DNA of 64,000 nucleotides from Nonomuraea fuscirosea. Its GTDB lineage: Bacteria > Actinomycetota > Actinomycetes > Streptosporangiales > Streptosporangiaceae. This document shows, in pieces, positions 25,224 through 33,852 of the stretch (the stretch's first letter is position 1; every line of letters starts with the position of its first letter). The notes below the pieces were generated by a model. That model did not search any database. It saw nothing but the letters and a program-made list of their open reading frames with translations, and was not told where the DNA came from. A program made the position numbers and the translations under genes. The stretch is taken from positions 124,001 through 188,000 of the forward strand of contig NZ_PVNG01000002.1 in the NCBI RefSeq assembly GCF_003001935.1. The letters run 5' to 3'.

Positions 25224-25248
25224 TAGGGGAGTCGTGCATACTCCCCTA
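25224..25248. promoter_or_regulatory. Inverted repeat TAGGGGAGT/ACTCCCCTA between GntR and GNAT genes
   Basis: A perfect 9-bp inverted repeat (25224-25232, 25240-25248) with a 7-base spacer, followed by an AT-rich tract (CATTTATCCATATATATC). It could terminate the GntR transcript or be an operator for the GNAT gene; the AT-rich promoter-like stretch right after it favours an operator. Confidence 0.5.
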
Positions 25249-25359
25249 AATCGCCATTTATCCATATATATCGGGATAAGGCCCTATTTCGCCCTAACGC
25301 ACCGTTGCGTCATCACGCTGTGCGCTGGGGCGGACACCCAACGCAGTGAAGGATTCACT

Positions 25360-25962
25360 ATGCACACGCACACCCTGCTTCACCCTCTCTCCCTCCGTAG
25401 AGCGGAACCTGCGGACCTTTCCGGCATCCTCACCCTCCTCGCCGACACCTCCGAGTGGCTGTGGCGGCGAGGACTGCGGCAATGGCCCCGAGGGGGGTTC
25501 GGTCCGGAAAGGATCGAGCCGCTCATCGAGGAGCGGGTGCTGTTCCTGCTGGACGACGAGCTCAGATACCTCGACCCCGACGAATCCGCCCCGCCGGTCG
25601 CCACCATCGCCCTCGACGAGCACGCCGACCCGGAGTTCTGGCGGCCGGGGGACGACCCGGGGGCCGCGCTCTACGTCCACAAACTGGCCGTCGCCCGTCC
25701 CTGGTCTGGCTCCGGCCTCGGGGACGCCCTGCTCGACTGGGCGGGCGCCACGGCCTACGGGGCCGGCCTGCCGTGGCTGCGCCTCGACTGCGCCAAGAAC
25801 AACCCCGGGCTGCAGAGCTACTACCGCAGGCGCGGCTTCCGTCACGTCCGCACCGTGGACCTGCCGCACCGCTCCTCGGGGGCGCTCTTCCAGCGCTCGT
25901 CGGAGGACGTGCCGATCACGGTCTTCCGTGACCTGACCATCGCCGAACTGATCAGCGCCTGA
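25360..25962 (+). CDS. GNAT family N-acetyltransferase
   Basis: 200-residue GNAT protein. LSLRRAEPADLSGILTLLADT opens the fold, ALYVHKLAVARPWSGSGLGDALLDWAGATA holds the acetyl-CoA loop (SGSGLG), and LRLDCAKNNPGLQSYYRRRGFRHV is the typical C-terminal motif B. The substrate is unknown. ATG 25360 follows AAGGATTCACT. The upstream AT-rich region with an inverted repeat suggests its own promoter. It converges on the protease-hydrolase gene, ending 62 bp from its stop. Confidence 0.87.
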   Translation: MHTHTLLHPLSLRRAEPADLSGILTLLADTSEWLWRRGLRQWPRGGFGPERIEPLIEERVLFLLDDELRYLDPDESAPPVATIALDEHADPEFWRPGDDPGAALYVHKLAVARPWSGSGLGDALLDWAGATAYGAGLPWLRLDCAKNNPGLQSYYRRRGFRHVRTVDLPHRSSGALFQRSSEDVPITVFRDLTIAELISA

Positions 25963-26024
25963 CCCGGCCTCCCCACGCGGCCCGGCCCCGACCTCCCGGG
26001 ACCGGGCCCCCTGGGGCGGCTTGC

Positions 26025-28229
26025 TCAGGCGTGCGGTGCCGTCTGTGCCGGGGAGCACAGGGAGACGCCGATCTCCTGGGCCACCTCGGCGTGGGCGAGG
26101 TACTCGTCGATGTCATGAGCCCGGCCCGTCGCGTTGACCACGGGAGCCTCGTCCGGCCCGTCCTGCCAGCGGTCGCCCAGCGGGCAGCCGATGGCGACCG
26201 GGTCGATCGGGCACCAGGCGTTGAACCAGCGGGCGACGCGGTCGGGACGGTACGGCCCGCCGCTGATCAGCCGCTCGAACACGCTGTCCAGGCCGAGCGG
26301 GCTGCCCGCGGTCACCAGCAGGTCCACCTCCACCGCCGGGTCGAGCCGGGTGAGCAGATCCATCGCGACCACCGTGCCCAGACTGTGGCTGACCAGCACC
26401 AGGCGGCCGGAGCGCGGCATCTCCTGAAGCACGCAGTCCAGCACCGCCTCCCGCACCCGCCGGTCGTCGAGATAGGCGGCCACGTCCCCGAAGACGGCGG
26501 CGATGGTCAGGCGGTCCAGGTCGGTGGTGTCGGCGAGCCAGCTCAGCCCGTGGTGGACGGCGTCACCGATCCCTTCCAGACTCGCAGCCCGCGCCGGGGG
26601 CAGCCCGGCCTTGGCCGCCGCCTCGACGATCAGCTGCTCGTACAGCCGCCGTGTCGACCCGGTCGCCGGCGCCGCCGCCTCGACGGGATCCCCGACGGCC
26701 ACCCGCGGCGAACGGTGCAGCGCCTCCAGCGGTCGCATGGCGTCGACGAGCCGCCGCCCGTAGAACGGGAAGCAGGCGTCGGCGGGCACGATGGTGGGCA
26801 GGCCCGCCCGGGTGAGCCCGCAGTTCAGCCCGGCGGCCCAGTTGCGGCGCACCTCCTCGGGATCGCACTCCTCGTGGCCGCGGCCGTGCAGGAAGACCAG
26901 GTGCTTAGCCCCACCGAACGCGCCCGGCGCGGCGGGCAGCCCCGCGCCGGTCCGCAGGGGCGCGGCACGTACGCCCGCCTCGACGGGCGGCCCGGCCTGG
27001 GCCGGCACGACCGATCGCCATGATTCCGGCGGCGGGCCGGATTGCGCATCCTCCGACGGCGGGATCGCTCGTCCGTCCCCCATGGGCGGGGTCGTTCCCT
27101 CGTCCGCCGGAAGCGAGAAGGGTCGCCCGTCTGCCGAGGGCGAGGGGGCGGCGGCGCTTCGTACGGTGGTGAGGTCCTGGAGGCCGGACTCCAGGCCCAT
27201 TTCGGTCAGGAACGCCAGCCGGGCATCGTCGAGCGGCAGCCCGGCCAGGTGCTTGAGGATGACGCTGACACGCACGCCCTCGTTGGAGATCCAGTCGACG
27301 GCGTCGTCGCCGTCGCCCTCCCGCCACACCTGCCCGTCGCGCCGCAGGATCCGGCCGCGGTCGTCCGTCCTGGGCACGCCGCTGTGATGGAGCGCCGTCA
27401 CCTCCCACTGGTCGTTGAAGACGGGAGAGCCGGAACTGCCGGGTTCGGTGTCGGTCTGGTACTGCAGGAAGTCGTCCAGCCGTGCCTCCAGCCGGTTCTC
27501 GCGGATCGAGATCTCCTTCAGCCTGCCGCTGGGATGCCCGATGATGTTCACCGGCTCCCCGATGACGAGTTTGCCGGTCTGGACGCTGAGCCTGTTCCAG
27601 CCGAACGTCTCCCCGACCGGCAGGCCGGTGGCGTCGGGGACGACCGGGACGAGGGCGAAGTCGAGAGCCTCGTCGGCGACGAAGAAGGCGTCGGGAGCCA
27701 GCACGAACCGCTGCGACACCTCAGGGGTGTTGTCCACGGTGACCTGCGCGTCGAACTCCACGACCGCCGAGCGGGCCACGCCGGCGTCGGGGAACACGTG
27801 ATGGTTGGTGAGCAGCAGCCTGGGAGAGACCAGGAAGCCGGTGCCGATGGGAATCTCGCGGCCGTTCTCGCGGACCGAGATCCGGGCGACCGTACGCGCG
27901 GCCCGTACGCCACGGGGCAGGAAACTCCAGGCCTGGAGGTCTTTCGCCACGCCCAGGATGCGCTCGTACATCTTGGGCCGGTCGAGCGCCTCGGTCCTGG
28001 TGGCCTCCAGCGCCGCCTCGACCGGAAGCCCGTTGCGCTGGACGAGGCGGGCGGTGCGGGCGGCGAGCATCTCCGGCGTGTCGGGAAACGCCTCTCCCCG
28101 CCGCTGCCGGTGGGCGGTGGCGTCGCGGTCGGTGCCGCTCCAGCGATACCGCTTCGCGGCGGCCTTGCTGTGTCCAACCCGGTTTTCACGGACTTCGGTC
28201 GCGATATCCATGGCAGCCCGCCACTTCAC
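26025..28229 (-). CDS. Trypsin-like serine protease fused to an alpha/beta hydrolase
   Basis: 734 residues. A basic N-terminal ~110 residues includes a helical segment (PEMLAARTARLVQRNGLPVEAALEATRTEAL). A chymotrypsin-fold protease follows (~112-330): LLLTNHHVFP (His144), ALDFALVPVV (Asp190) and TDTEPGSSGSPVF (Ser266). A disordered Pro/Ser linker (~350-430) leads to an alpha/beta hydrolase (~435-720) with LVFLHGRGHEECDPEEVRRNW and the nucleophile in LVSHSLGTVVAM (Ser ~616). There is no signal peptide or membrane segment, so it is cytoplasmic. Similar protease-effector fusions occur in NTPase-containing conflict systems; a NACHT gene stands 2 kb away. It is transcribed divergently from the peptide-YcaO pair. 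GTG 28229 or ATG 28211 may start it. Confidence 0.85.
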   Translation of the reverse strand: MKWRAAMDIATEVRENRVGHSKAAAKRYRWSGTDRDATAHRQRRGEAFPDTPEMLAARTARLVQRNGLPVEAALEATRTEALDRPKMYERILGVAKDLQAWSFLPRGVRAARTVARISVRENGREIPIGTGFLVSPRLLLTNHHVFPDAGVARSAVVEFDAQVTVDNTPEVSQRFVLAPDAFFVADEALDFALVPVVPDATGLPVGETFGWNRLSVQTGKLVIGEPVNIIGHPSGRLKEISIRENRLEARLDDFLQYQTDTEPGSSGSPVFNDQWEVTALHHSGVPRTDDRGRILRRDGQVWREGDGDDAVDWISNEGVRVSVILKHLAGLPLDDARLAFLTEMGLESGLQDLTTVRSAAAPSPSADGRPFSLPADEGTTPPMGDGRAIPPSEDAQSGPPPESWRSVVPAQAGPPVEAGVRAAPLRTGAGLPAAPGAFGGAKHLVFLHGRGHEECDPEEVRRNWAAGLNCGLTRAGLPTIVPADACFPFYGRRLVDAMRPLEALHRSPRVAVGDPVEAAAPATGSTRRLYEQLIVEAAAKAGLPPARAASLEGIGDAVHHGLSWLADTTDLDRLTIAAVFGDVAAYLDDRRVREAVLDCVLQEMPRSGRLVLVSHSLGTVVAMDLLTRLDPAVEVDLLVTAGSPLGLDSVFERLISGGPYRPDRVARWFNAWCPIDPVAIGCPLGDRWQDGPDEAPVVNATGRAHDIDEYLAHAEVAQEIGVSLCSPAQTAPHA

Positions 28230-28451
28230 TCAAAAGGCGTCTCCCTTCGAACGTGCGGGTCGTGGCGGCGCGGCGTCCAGAGAGCGGTACGGTAATTGGC
28301 CGCACGTTGACCGACATTTCTGCGTAAGCTGCCCGCCCGCTCTTGTCATCGTGAGTCAAGTCAACTCATTAAACTTGTCATCAAAATGCCTTTCAGTTCT
28401 CGGGGTGACGACGCGACTATGATGAAGCGAGGTGAGAAAGGGGGCGGTCCC

Positions 28452-28568
28452 ATGGGAAACGTCGTCGACTTCGTGAAAGTGGAATCGCTGGACCGGCGGG
28501 CCCAGCAGCTCACCCAGCCGGAGCTCGACCTGCTGGAGGAGCTGCCGTCCCAGGATGACGAGCAGTAG
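28452..28568 (+). CDS. 38-residue peptide gene overlapping the YcaO gene, candidate precursor peptide
   Basis: Short acidic peptide (MGNVVDFVKVESLDRRAQQL, then a Leu/Glu-rich segment ending SQDDEQ). ATG 28452 is preceded by AAAGGGGGCGG (28437-28447), one of the stronger ribosome-binding sites in the window. The stop codon overlaps the YcaO start by 14 bp, so the two are translationally coupled. The amphipathic leader-like part (VESLDRRAQQLTQPELDLL) recalls RiPP leader peptides, but the C-terminus lacks the Cys/Ser/Thr-rich core usual for azoline formation. It could be a precursor, a small regulatory subunit or a leader for coupling. Nothing by homology is claimed. Confidence 0.55.
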   Translation: MGNVVDFVKVESLDRRAQQLTQPELDLLEELPSQDDEQ

Positions 28569-30060
28569 CCGAGGTCATCACCCGCCGCCGCGCTGCCCGG
28601 CTGAGCGCGAAGTGGCGCTGCCCGTCGCCACCCGGCGGGTGCGCGCCACGCTGTCCGCGCTCGGCCTGCGCGCTCGGCTCGTGGACGCGGGCCCTGGCCA
28701 CGACCCTTGTGCCTGGTGGTGCGACCTGCTGGGCGAGGGGGATGCGGAGTCGGTGGCCTGCGGAATGGGCAAGGGGAGCCGGGAGGAGGCCCGCACGGGC
28801 GCCCTCTTCGAGGCCGTCGAGCACTACCTGACCGGCCCGGCGGGTTTCGACCCCGGCACCGTCGCACTGGCCGCCCCGGCCGAGCTCGCCGCCGGGCCGC
28901 TGTGCGAAGACGTCTGTGCGGCCCTGCTGACCCGTATGAGCGGCCGCGGGATGGCCTGCGCACGCTACCGAGCCATCGGCGGCGGAAAGCATCCCAGGGA
29001 CGGCCTCAGCGGGCGCCCCCTCGCCGAAGGCCGTCTCAGCGGGGACGGTCTCAGTGGAGACGGCTTCGGTGGGGACGGCCTCAACTCGGACGGTGTCGGT
29101 GGGGACGGCCTCAACCGGGACGGTTTCAGCGGTGGCGACCTCGCCGACGACAGCCTGGGCGGGGGCGTGCTCGACGCGGAGAGCGGCGCCGTCGGGGAAG
29201 GCGGGGTGCTGGTGCCTCTCTTCCTGTCGGCCCCCTGGTACCTCGAGGCGGGCTCCGCGCCGCTGCGCGAGCTGCTGGACGACCGCTGCGACTACGCCGA
29301 CCTCATGCGCTACAGCTGCAACAGCGGCTCCGCGGTCGGCGTCACGGTGGCCGAGGCGCTGCTGCACGCACTCAACGAGGCGATCGAGCGGGACGCGCTG
29401 TCCCTGCTCCTAGTACGGGCCTTCCTGGGCGGGCCCGGGTTCCGGCCCCGGCTGATCGATCCTGGGACGCTGCCGGACGGTCCCGCGCGGGCGTACGCGG
29501 TGGCCGGGAAGCTGACCGGATCACCGGTGCACCTGCTGGACATCACCAGCGACCTCGGGGTGCCGACCATGCTGGCGTACACGCTGCCCACCTCCCGCCA
29601 CCCGCACCGGCGCGGCACCGGCACCTCGCTGAGCCCGTCCCACGCCGCCTGGCGCGCCCTCACCGAGCTCGTCCAGACCACGCTCGGCGAACGGCTGCCG
29701 GGCGGCACTCACCGGGGCCCCGCCGCGCCGGCGGCGCATCCCGGGCTGCGCGCGTGCTCGCGGTTCGACCTCGGCCGAGCCCTGCGCGAGGCCCGCGTGG
29801 TGCCCCTCTCATCCGACGCACCTGCCGGGACGCCTGGTGATCAGGTGCGGACGGTCGTCGCGGCGCTGGCGGCGCGAGGCTTCACCGCTTATGGCCGAAC
29901 GGTGCACACCCTTCCTTCCGGCGTCACCGCCGTGCACGTGTTCGTTCCTGGGCTGGAGCGTTTCATGCTGGTGACCGACGGGAACCTCGTGATTCCCGGC
30001 CGCCGCGGCAGGGCGGCCGCGCTTTCTGCCTCCGAGAACGTATCGCTGCCACGTCTTTGA
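28555..30060 (+). CDS. YcaO-domain protein with a pentapeptide-repeat insertion
   Basis: 501 residues. YcaO enzymes use ATP to activate peptide amide bonds, forming azolines, thioamides or amidines. Visible ATP-site motifs are GMGKGSREEARTGALFEAVEHY (~70-91) and NSGSAVGVTVAEALLHALNEAIERDALS (~255-282); the C-terminal half has SPSHAAWRALTELVQTTLGERL and FVPGLERFMLVTDGNLVIPGRRG. The PxPxP tail of azoline-forming YcaOs is missing (ends NVSLPRL). Residues ~149-208 are 12 pentapeptides of DGLSG/DGFGG type, an insertion not expected in the family. Starts are ATG 28555 or GTG 28612. I see no RRE, TfuA or dehydrogenase partner nearby. Confidence 0.85.
   Translation: MTSSSRGHHPPPRCPAEREVALPVATRRVRATLSALGLRARLVDAGPGHDPCAWWCDLLGEGDAESVACGMGKGSREEARTGALFEAVEHYLTGPAGFDPGTVALAAPAELAAGPLCEDVCAALLTRMSGRGMACARYRAIGGGKHPRDGLSGRPLAEGRLSGDGLSGDGFGGDGLNSDGVGGDGLNRDGFSGGDLADDSLGGGVLDAESGAVGEGGVLVPLFLSAPWYLEAGSAPLRELLDDRCDYADLMRYSCNSGSAVGVTVAEALLHALNEAIERDALSLLLVRAFLGGPGFRPRLIDPGTLPDGPARAYAVAGKLTGSPVHLLDITSDLGVPTMLAYTLPTSRHPHRRGTGTSLSPSHAAWRALTELVQTTLGERLPGGTHRGPAAPAAHPGLRACSRFDLGRALREARVVPLSSDAPAGTPGDQVRTVVAALAARGFTAYGRTVHTLPSGVTAVHVFVPGLERFMLVTDGNLVIPGRRGRAAALSASENVSLPRL
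28999..29178. repeat. 15-bp minisatellite, 12 units, inside the YcaO gene
   Basis: Degenerate 15-bp units of the type GACGGCCTCAGCGGG encode DGLSG, RPLAE, GRLSG, DGLSG, DGFGG, DGLNS, DGVGG, DGLNR, DGFSG, GDLAD, DSLGG, GVLDA. Leu or Phe at every fifth position would allow a short pentapeptide-type beta-helix. Same period as the SDR repeat at 14036-14245. Confidence 0.92.
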
Positions 30061-30156
30061 CGGATTTTTGGAAGTCGCCGTCCGATTTTCCGATAATCAA
30101 CCTGGTGCGGATGATTTCGAGCACTGTTTTCGCGTGAAGCTGCGCATACTGAGTTT

Positions 30157-32310
30157 ATGACTGCTCGATATTGGCGGCAACATAATCGCCTGGGAATGAT
30201 GTCGGCCGGGGCCACAGTCGTAGCCGTGGTTACGTTCTTGATCGTCTGGCAGTACAAGAACCAGCTGGGGCAACTGGGGCTAGTGGTTGCGGCCACCCAG
30301 GTAATCGCCGGCGCGGGTGCCTTGGTCGGCGTGTGCCATCAAGTGTTGCAGTTCGTGTCCTCGTGGCGGCGCAGCCGCGCACCTCTGCCCGCCCCGACCT
30401 CCACAGAGATCACCACCGCGAAGGATGTACTTGCGGGCCTGGTGACCCAGCAATGGCGGGACGAGACCGCCCTGCGCTCGTTGTGCGACCCCGCGCCGAT
30501 GCCGCTGGCCTGGCGCTCGACCGAGCGCCGTGAACTCGCCGATCGCTCCGAGATCATCGCCGATGGGACCGTCGCCTTCTCCGGCCTGGACGTGCACATC
30601 GAGGCCATGGTGCGAAACTTCCGCGCCCTGCGCTGCAGGCGGCTGGTCATCCTCGGCGGCCCAGGCACCGGCAAGACGACGCTCGCCGTGCAACTCGTGC
30701 TCGAACTCCTGCGCACGCGCGAGCCGGACGAGCCGGTGCCGGTGCTGCTGTCGGCCGCTCGCTGGGACGATCGCGCGCATCCCCGGTTGCAGGACTGGCT
30801 GGCCGCGAGCCTGGCCATGGACTATCCCGCGCTGCATGCGGCGGAACTGGGCACCGACATTCCCGAGACGCTGGTGGCGAGGGGAGAGATCCTGCCTGTC
30901 GTCGATGGCCTGGACGAGCTGCCCGACCATGCCCGCGCGGACCTGCTGGCCGCACTCAACCGGTCGATGTGCGGGAACGACCAGCTCATTCTCACCTGCC
31001 GGACGGAGCAGTTCGCCGAGTCGGTCGAGGAGATCGGCGACGTCCTGACGGCGGCCGCGGTCATTGAGCCGCAGCCCATGGGACCCGAGGTGGCCGCGGA
31101 CTACCTGCAGGCATGCCTTCCGCCGGTGCCGCATCCGGCCTGGCCTACGGTCATCGAGGCTTTGCGCACAGGCGCGGCACCTGCCCTGGCGGAAGTCACT
31201 TCGACCTCGCTGGGCCTGTGGCTGGTCCGTGCCACCTACATCGCCCCGCGCGTGGATCCGTCACCGCTGCTGCGGTACGCGCATGGCAGCGCGACCGAAC
31301 TGCAGGACCACCTCTGCGACCAGCTCATCCCCGCCCTGGTGAGCGCTAGAACGCCAGCCGACGGCCCGCCGCAACCCTTCAGGCCCCGGCACGCGTGGAC
31401 TCCGGAGCAGGTCGGCCGCTGGCTCACGTACGTGTGCCGGCAGCTCACCGTGAGCGAGGACGACACCCGCGACATGGCCTGGTGGCACCTGGCGGGCCGG
31501 ATGCCCAATCGCAGGGTACGCATCTGGTGCGGCGTCGGCATGGGCGTCGTGACCGGGCTGGTGTTCTTCATGCTGACCAAGGGGATGGAGCAGGTAGGCG
31601 TGGTGGCCGGGCTGCTGACGGCTTCCGTGGTCATCCTCATGACCGATTCCTGGTTCACCGAGACCCCCGGTCACGCCGAGCTCCAGTTGCGCGGCCGGCT
31701 CGCCGAACTGGCCCGCGTGGTCATGACCGCATTGATCATCATCCTTGTCGTGGCGAGCCTCGGCTTCTTGATGGGCTGGTTGTTCGGGAAGCAGTCGATC
31801 GATGCCGCCTGGAGTTCCGCGCGGAACACCGGGCTGGCGGGCGTCGGCTTCGTCATCGCCCTCAACCTGATCTACTGGGTCGAGCATCCAACCGTCACGG
31901 CGACCGCGCGATCACCGCGCTCGACCTGGCGGGCGGACCGCACCCTGACCGTCATCCGGATGATCAGCGGGCTCCTGGTCGGCCTCATGGCCGGGTTCAT
32001 CGCCAAGGAGGCCAAGCTCCCCACGACCGTGGCGATCGTCGGCGGGCTGCTGCTCGGCCTGCTGTTCGGCCTCGTCGTCGGCCGGCACCACGCCTGGCTG
32101 GCCTACAACCTGACGGTGCCCCGCCTGGCCGCCAAGGGCAGCCTGCCCATGCGGGCGATGGACTTCCTGGACGACGCCCACCGGCTGGGCCTGCTGCGTA
32201 CCGAAGGGCCGTACTACCAGTTCCGGCACATCGAGCTGCAGCAGCACCTCACCCGTGAACTCCAGGAGAAGGGCGCGGACAAGGCGTTCGAGCCGGTACC
32301 ACCCTGGTGA
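30157..32310 (+). CDS. Membrane NACHT-type NTPase
   Basis: 717 residues. Two N-terminal membrane helices (MSAGATVVAVVTFLIVW and LVVAATQVIAGAGALVGV, ~15-60) precede a STAND/NACHT ATPase: Walker A ILGGPGTGKTTLAVQ (~165-178), Walker B ILPVVDGLDELPD (~245-257) and LILTCRTEQF (sensor 1). The C-terminal ~270 residues hold about six more membrane helices (VGMGVVTGLVFFML, VVMTALIIILVVASLGFL, LLVGLMAGFIA, VGGLLLGLLFGLVVG) and end with FRHIELQQHLTRELQE, the usual NACHT helical end. STAND ATPases act as signalling or immune switches. It lies 96 bp after the YcaO gene on the same strand, with the subtilase next. ATG 30157 is used. Confidence 0.87.
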   Translation: MTARYWRQHNRLGMMSAGATVVAVVTFLIVWQYKNQLGQLGLVVAATQVIAGAGALVGVCHQVLQFVSSWRRSRAPLPAPTSTEITTAKDVLAGLVTQQWRDETALRSLCDPAPMPLAWRSTERRELADRSEIIADGTVAFSGLDVHIEAMVRNFRALRCRRLVILGGPGTGKTTLAVQLVLELLRTREPDEPVPVLLSAARWDDRAHPRLQDWLAASLAMDYPALHAAELGTDIPETLVARGEILPVVDGLDELPDHARADLLAALNRSMCGNDQLILTCRTEQFAESVEEIGDVLTAAAVIEPQPMGPEVAADYLQACLPPVPHPAWPTVIEALRTGAAPALAEVTSTSLGLWLVRATYIAPRVDPSPLLRYAHGSATELQDHLCDQLIPALVSARTPADGPPQPFRPRHAWTPEQVGRWLTYVCRQLTVSEDDTRDMAWWHLAGRMPNRRVRIWCGVGMGVVTGLVFFMLTKGMEQVGVVAGLLTASVVILMTDSWFTETPGHAELQLRGRLAELARVVMTALIIILVVASLGFLMGWLFGKQSIDAAWSSARNTGLAGVGFVIALNLIYWVEHPTVTATARSPRSTWRADRTLTVIRMISGLLVGLMAGFIAKEAKLPTTVAIVGGLLLGLLFGLVVGRHHAWLAYNLTVPRLAAKGSLPMRAMDFLDDAHRLGLLRTEGPYYQFRHIELQQHLTRELQEKGADKAFEPVPPW

Positions 32311-32444
32311 ATCCTGTGCTCGCCTTTGGCGGTATTCCGGACGTGCCTTGAGCGCGAGCCGAACCGGTGCTGGGAACTGATCCGGGTGGAGCCGGGCAGT
32401 TCCGGCCCCCGTCCTGGAAGACGGGTGCGAGGGGGAGAAGTTCC

Positions 32445-33659
32445 GTGGGTGAGAGATACAGCGTGCTGCGCGACATGAGCGGCGTCAGCACGGCGAGTCC
32501 TTTCGAGTCGGCCCGGCCGCCGGGGCCGGAGTCCGCCCGCGTCCTCGCCGGCGGCGAGCCGCACGTCGAGGTGCTCGAACTGGCCAAGCACGAGCTGCGC
32601 GAGATCTCCCGCGACCCGGAGGTACGGGCGGTGGCGCCGGTCATGCCGACCACGCTCATCCAGCCGTTCGAGGACGGTTCCGACGAGCGGGCCACGGCCG
32701 AGGCGGCGGCCGCCGCGGCCACCTGGGGCGTCAAGGCGGTGGGCGCCGACGTCTCGACGCGGACGGGCGCGGACGTGATCGTGGCCGTCCTCGACACCGG
32801 CATCGACGGCAACCACCCCGCGTTCACCGGCGTCACCCTCATCCAGGAGGACTTCAGCGGCTCCGGCGTGGGTGACAAGCAGGGGCACGGCACCCACTGC
32901 GCCGGCACGATCTTCGGCCGGGCCGTGGACGGCACCAGGATCGGGGTCGCGCCCGGCGTCACCCGGGCCGTGATCGGCAAGGTGCTCGCCGACGACGGGA
33001 GCGGCGACACCGAAGGGCTGCTGCGGGGGATGGAGTGGGCGCTGCGCCAGGGCGCGCAGGTGATCTCCATGTCCCTGGGGTTCGACTTCCCCGGCATGGT
33101 GCAGCGCCTGGTCGACCGCGGCCGGCAGCCCAAGTTCGCCACGTCGATGGCGCTGGAGGCGTACCGGGCCAACCTGCGGCTCTTCGACGCGCTCATGCGG
33201 ATGGTCGCCGCCCGGGAGGCCGTGAGCCCCGGCGCGCTGGTCGTGGCCGCGGCGGGGAACGAGAGCGAGCGCCAGACCGGGCCTGACTTCGAGATCGCCG
33301 TGTCGCTGCCCGCCGCCGCCGAGGGCGTCATCGCGGTGGGCGCGCTGGCGCAGTCGCCGACCGGCAACGGCCTGGTCGTCGCGCCCTTCTCCAACACGTT
33401 CCCGCAGATCAGCGCGCCCGGGGTCGGGGTGGTCTCCGCCCGGGTCGGCGGCGGCCTGCGCTCACTGAGCGGCACCAGCATGGCCACGCCGCACGTCGCC
33501 GGCGTGGCGGCGCTGTGGTGGGAGGAAGTGATGAAGTCGCCGCTGCCGGCCACGTCGTCCACGGTCCTCGCCCGCCTCCTCTCCAACGCCGCAGTCAGCC
33601 CCCTGGCCTCCGGCGTCGACATCGCCGACCGAGGCGTCGGCCTGGTCCGCTCCCCGTAG
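32445..33659 (+). CDS. Subtilisin-like (S8) serine protease without signal peptide
   Basis: 404 residues. The catalytic triad is Asp117 (VIVAVLDTGIDGNH), His148 (KQGHGTHCAGT) and Ser345 (LSGTSMATPHVAG), with oxyanion Asn272 (VVAAAGNES). Residues ~35-75 (EVLELAKHELREISRDPEVRAVAP) resemble an I9-type propeptide, but no signal peptide or membrane anchor is visible, so the enzyme should act in the cytoplasm. GTG 32445 is preceded by GGGGGAGAAG. Subtilases beside YcaO enzymes are known from cyanobactin clusters, where they trim and cyclise precursors; here the link is positional only. A 71-residue peptide gene follows 193 bp downstream. Confidence 0.9.
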   Translation: MGERYSVLRDMSGVSTASPFESARPPGPESARVLAGGEPHVEVLELAKHELREISRDPEVRAVAPVMPTTLIQPFEDGSDERATAEAAAAAATWGVKAVGADVSTRTGADVIVAVLDTGIDGNHPAFTGVTLIQEDFSGSGVGDKQGHGTHCAGTIFGRAVDGTRIGVAPGVTRAVIGKVLADDGSGDTEGLLRGMEWALRQGAQVISMSLGFDFPGMVQRLVDRGRQPKFATSMALEAYRANLRLFDALMRMVAAREAVSPGALVVAAAGNESERQTGPDFEIAVSLPAAAEGVIAVGALAQSPTGNGLVVAPFSNTFPQISAPGVGVVSARVGGGLRSLSGTSMATPHVAGVAALWWEEVMKSPLPATSSTVLARLLSNAAVSPLASGVDIADRGVGLVRSP

Positions 33660-33852
33660 ACCTGCTCTCCGCCGGCGCCACGCGGCAGTGGTCGCGCCAC
33701 GTCAGGCGCGACCCTTCGCGGGCGGCCGTGACGGAGAAGCGGTGGAACGGTGCGGTCGGCACAGTCTCGGCCGCACCACTCCGGCCGACGAAAAGCCGGA
33801 GTTCATTCTCTCAACGAAGACCGTAGAGGTCTTTTCCGGAGGTGTTACACGC

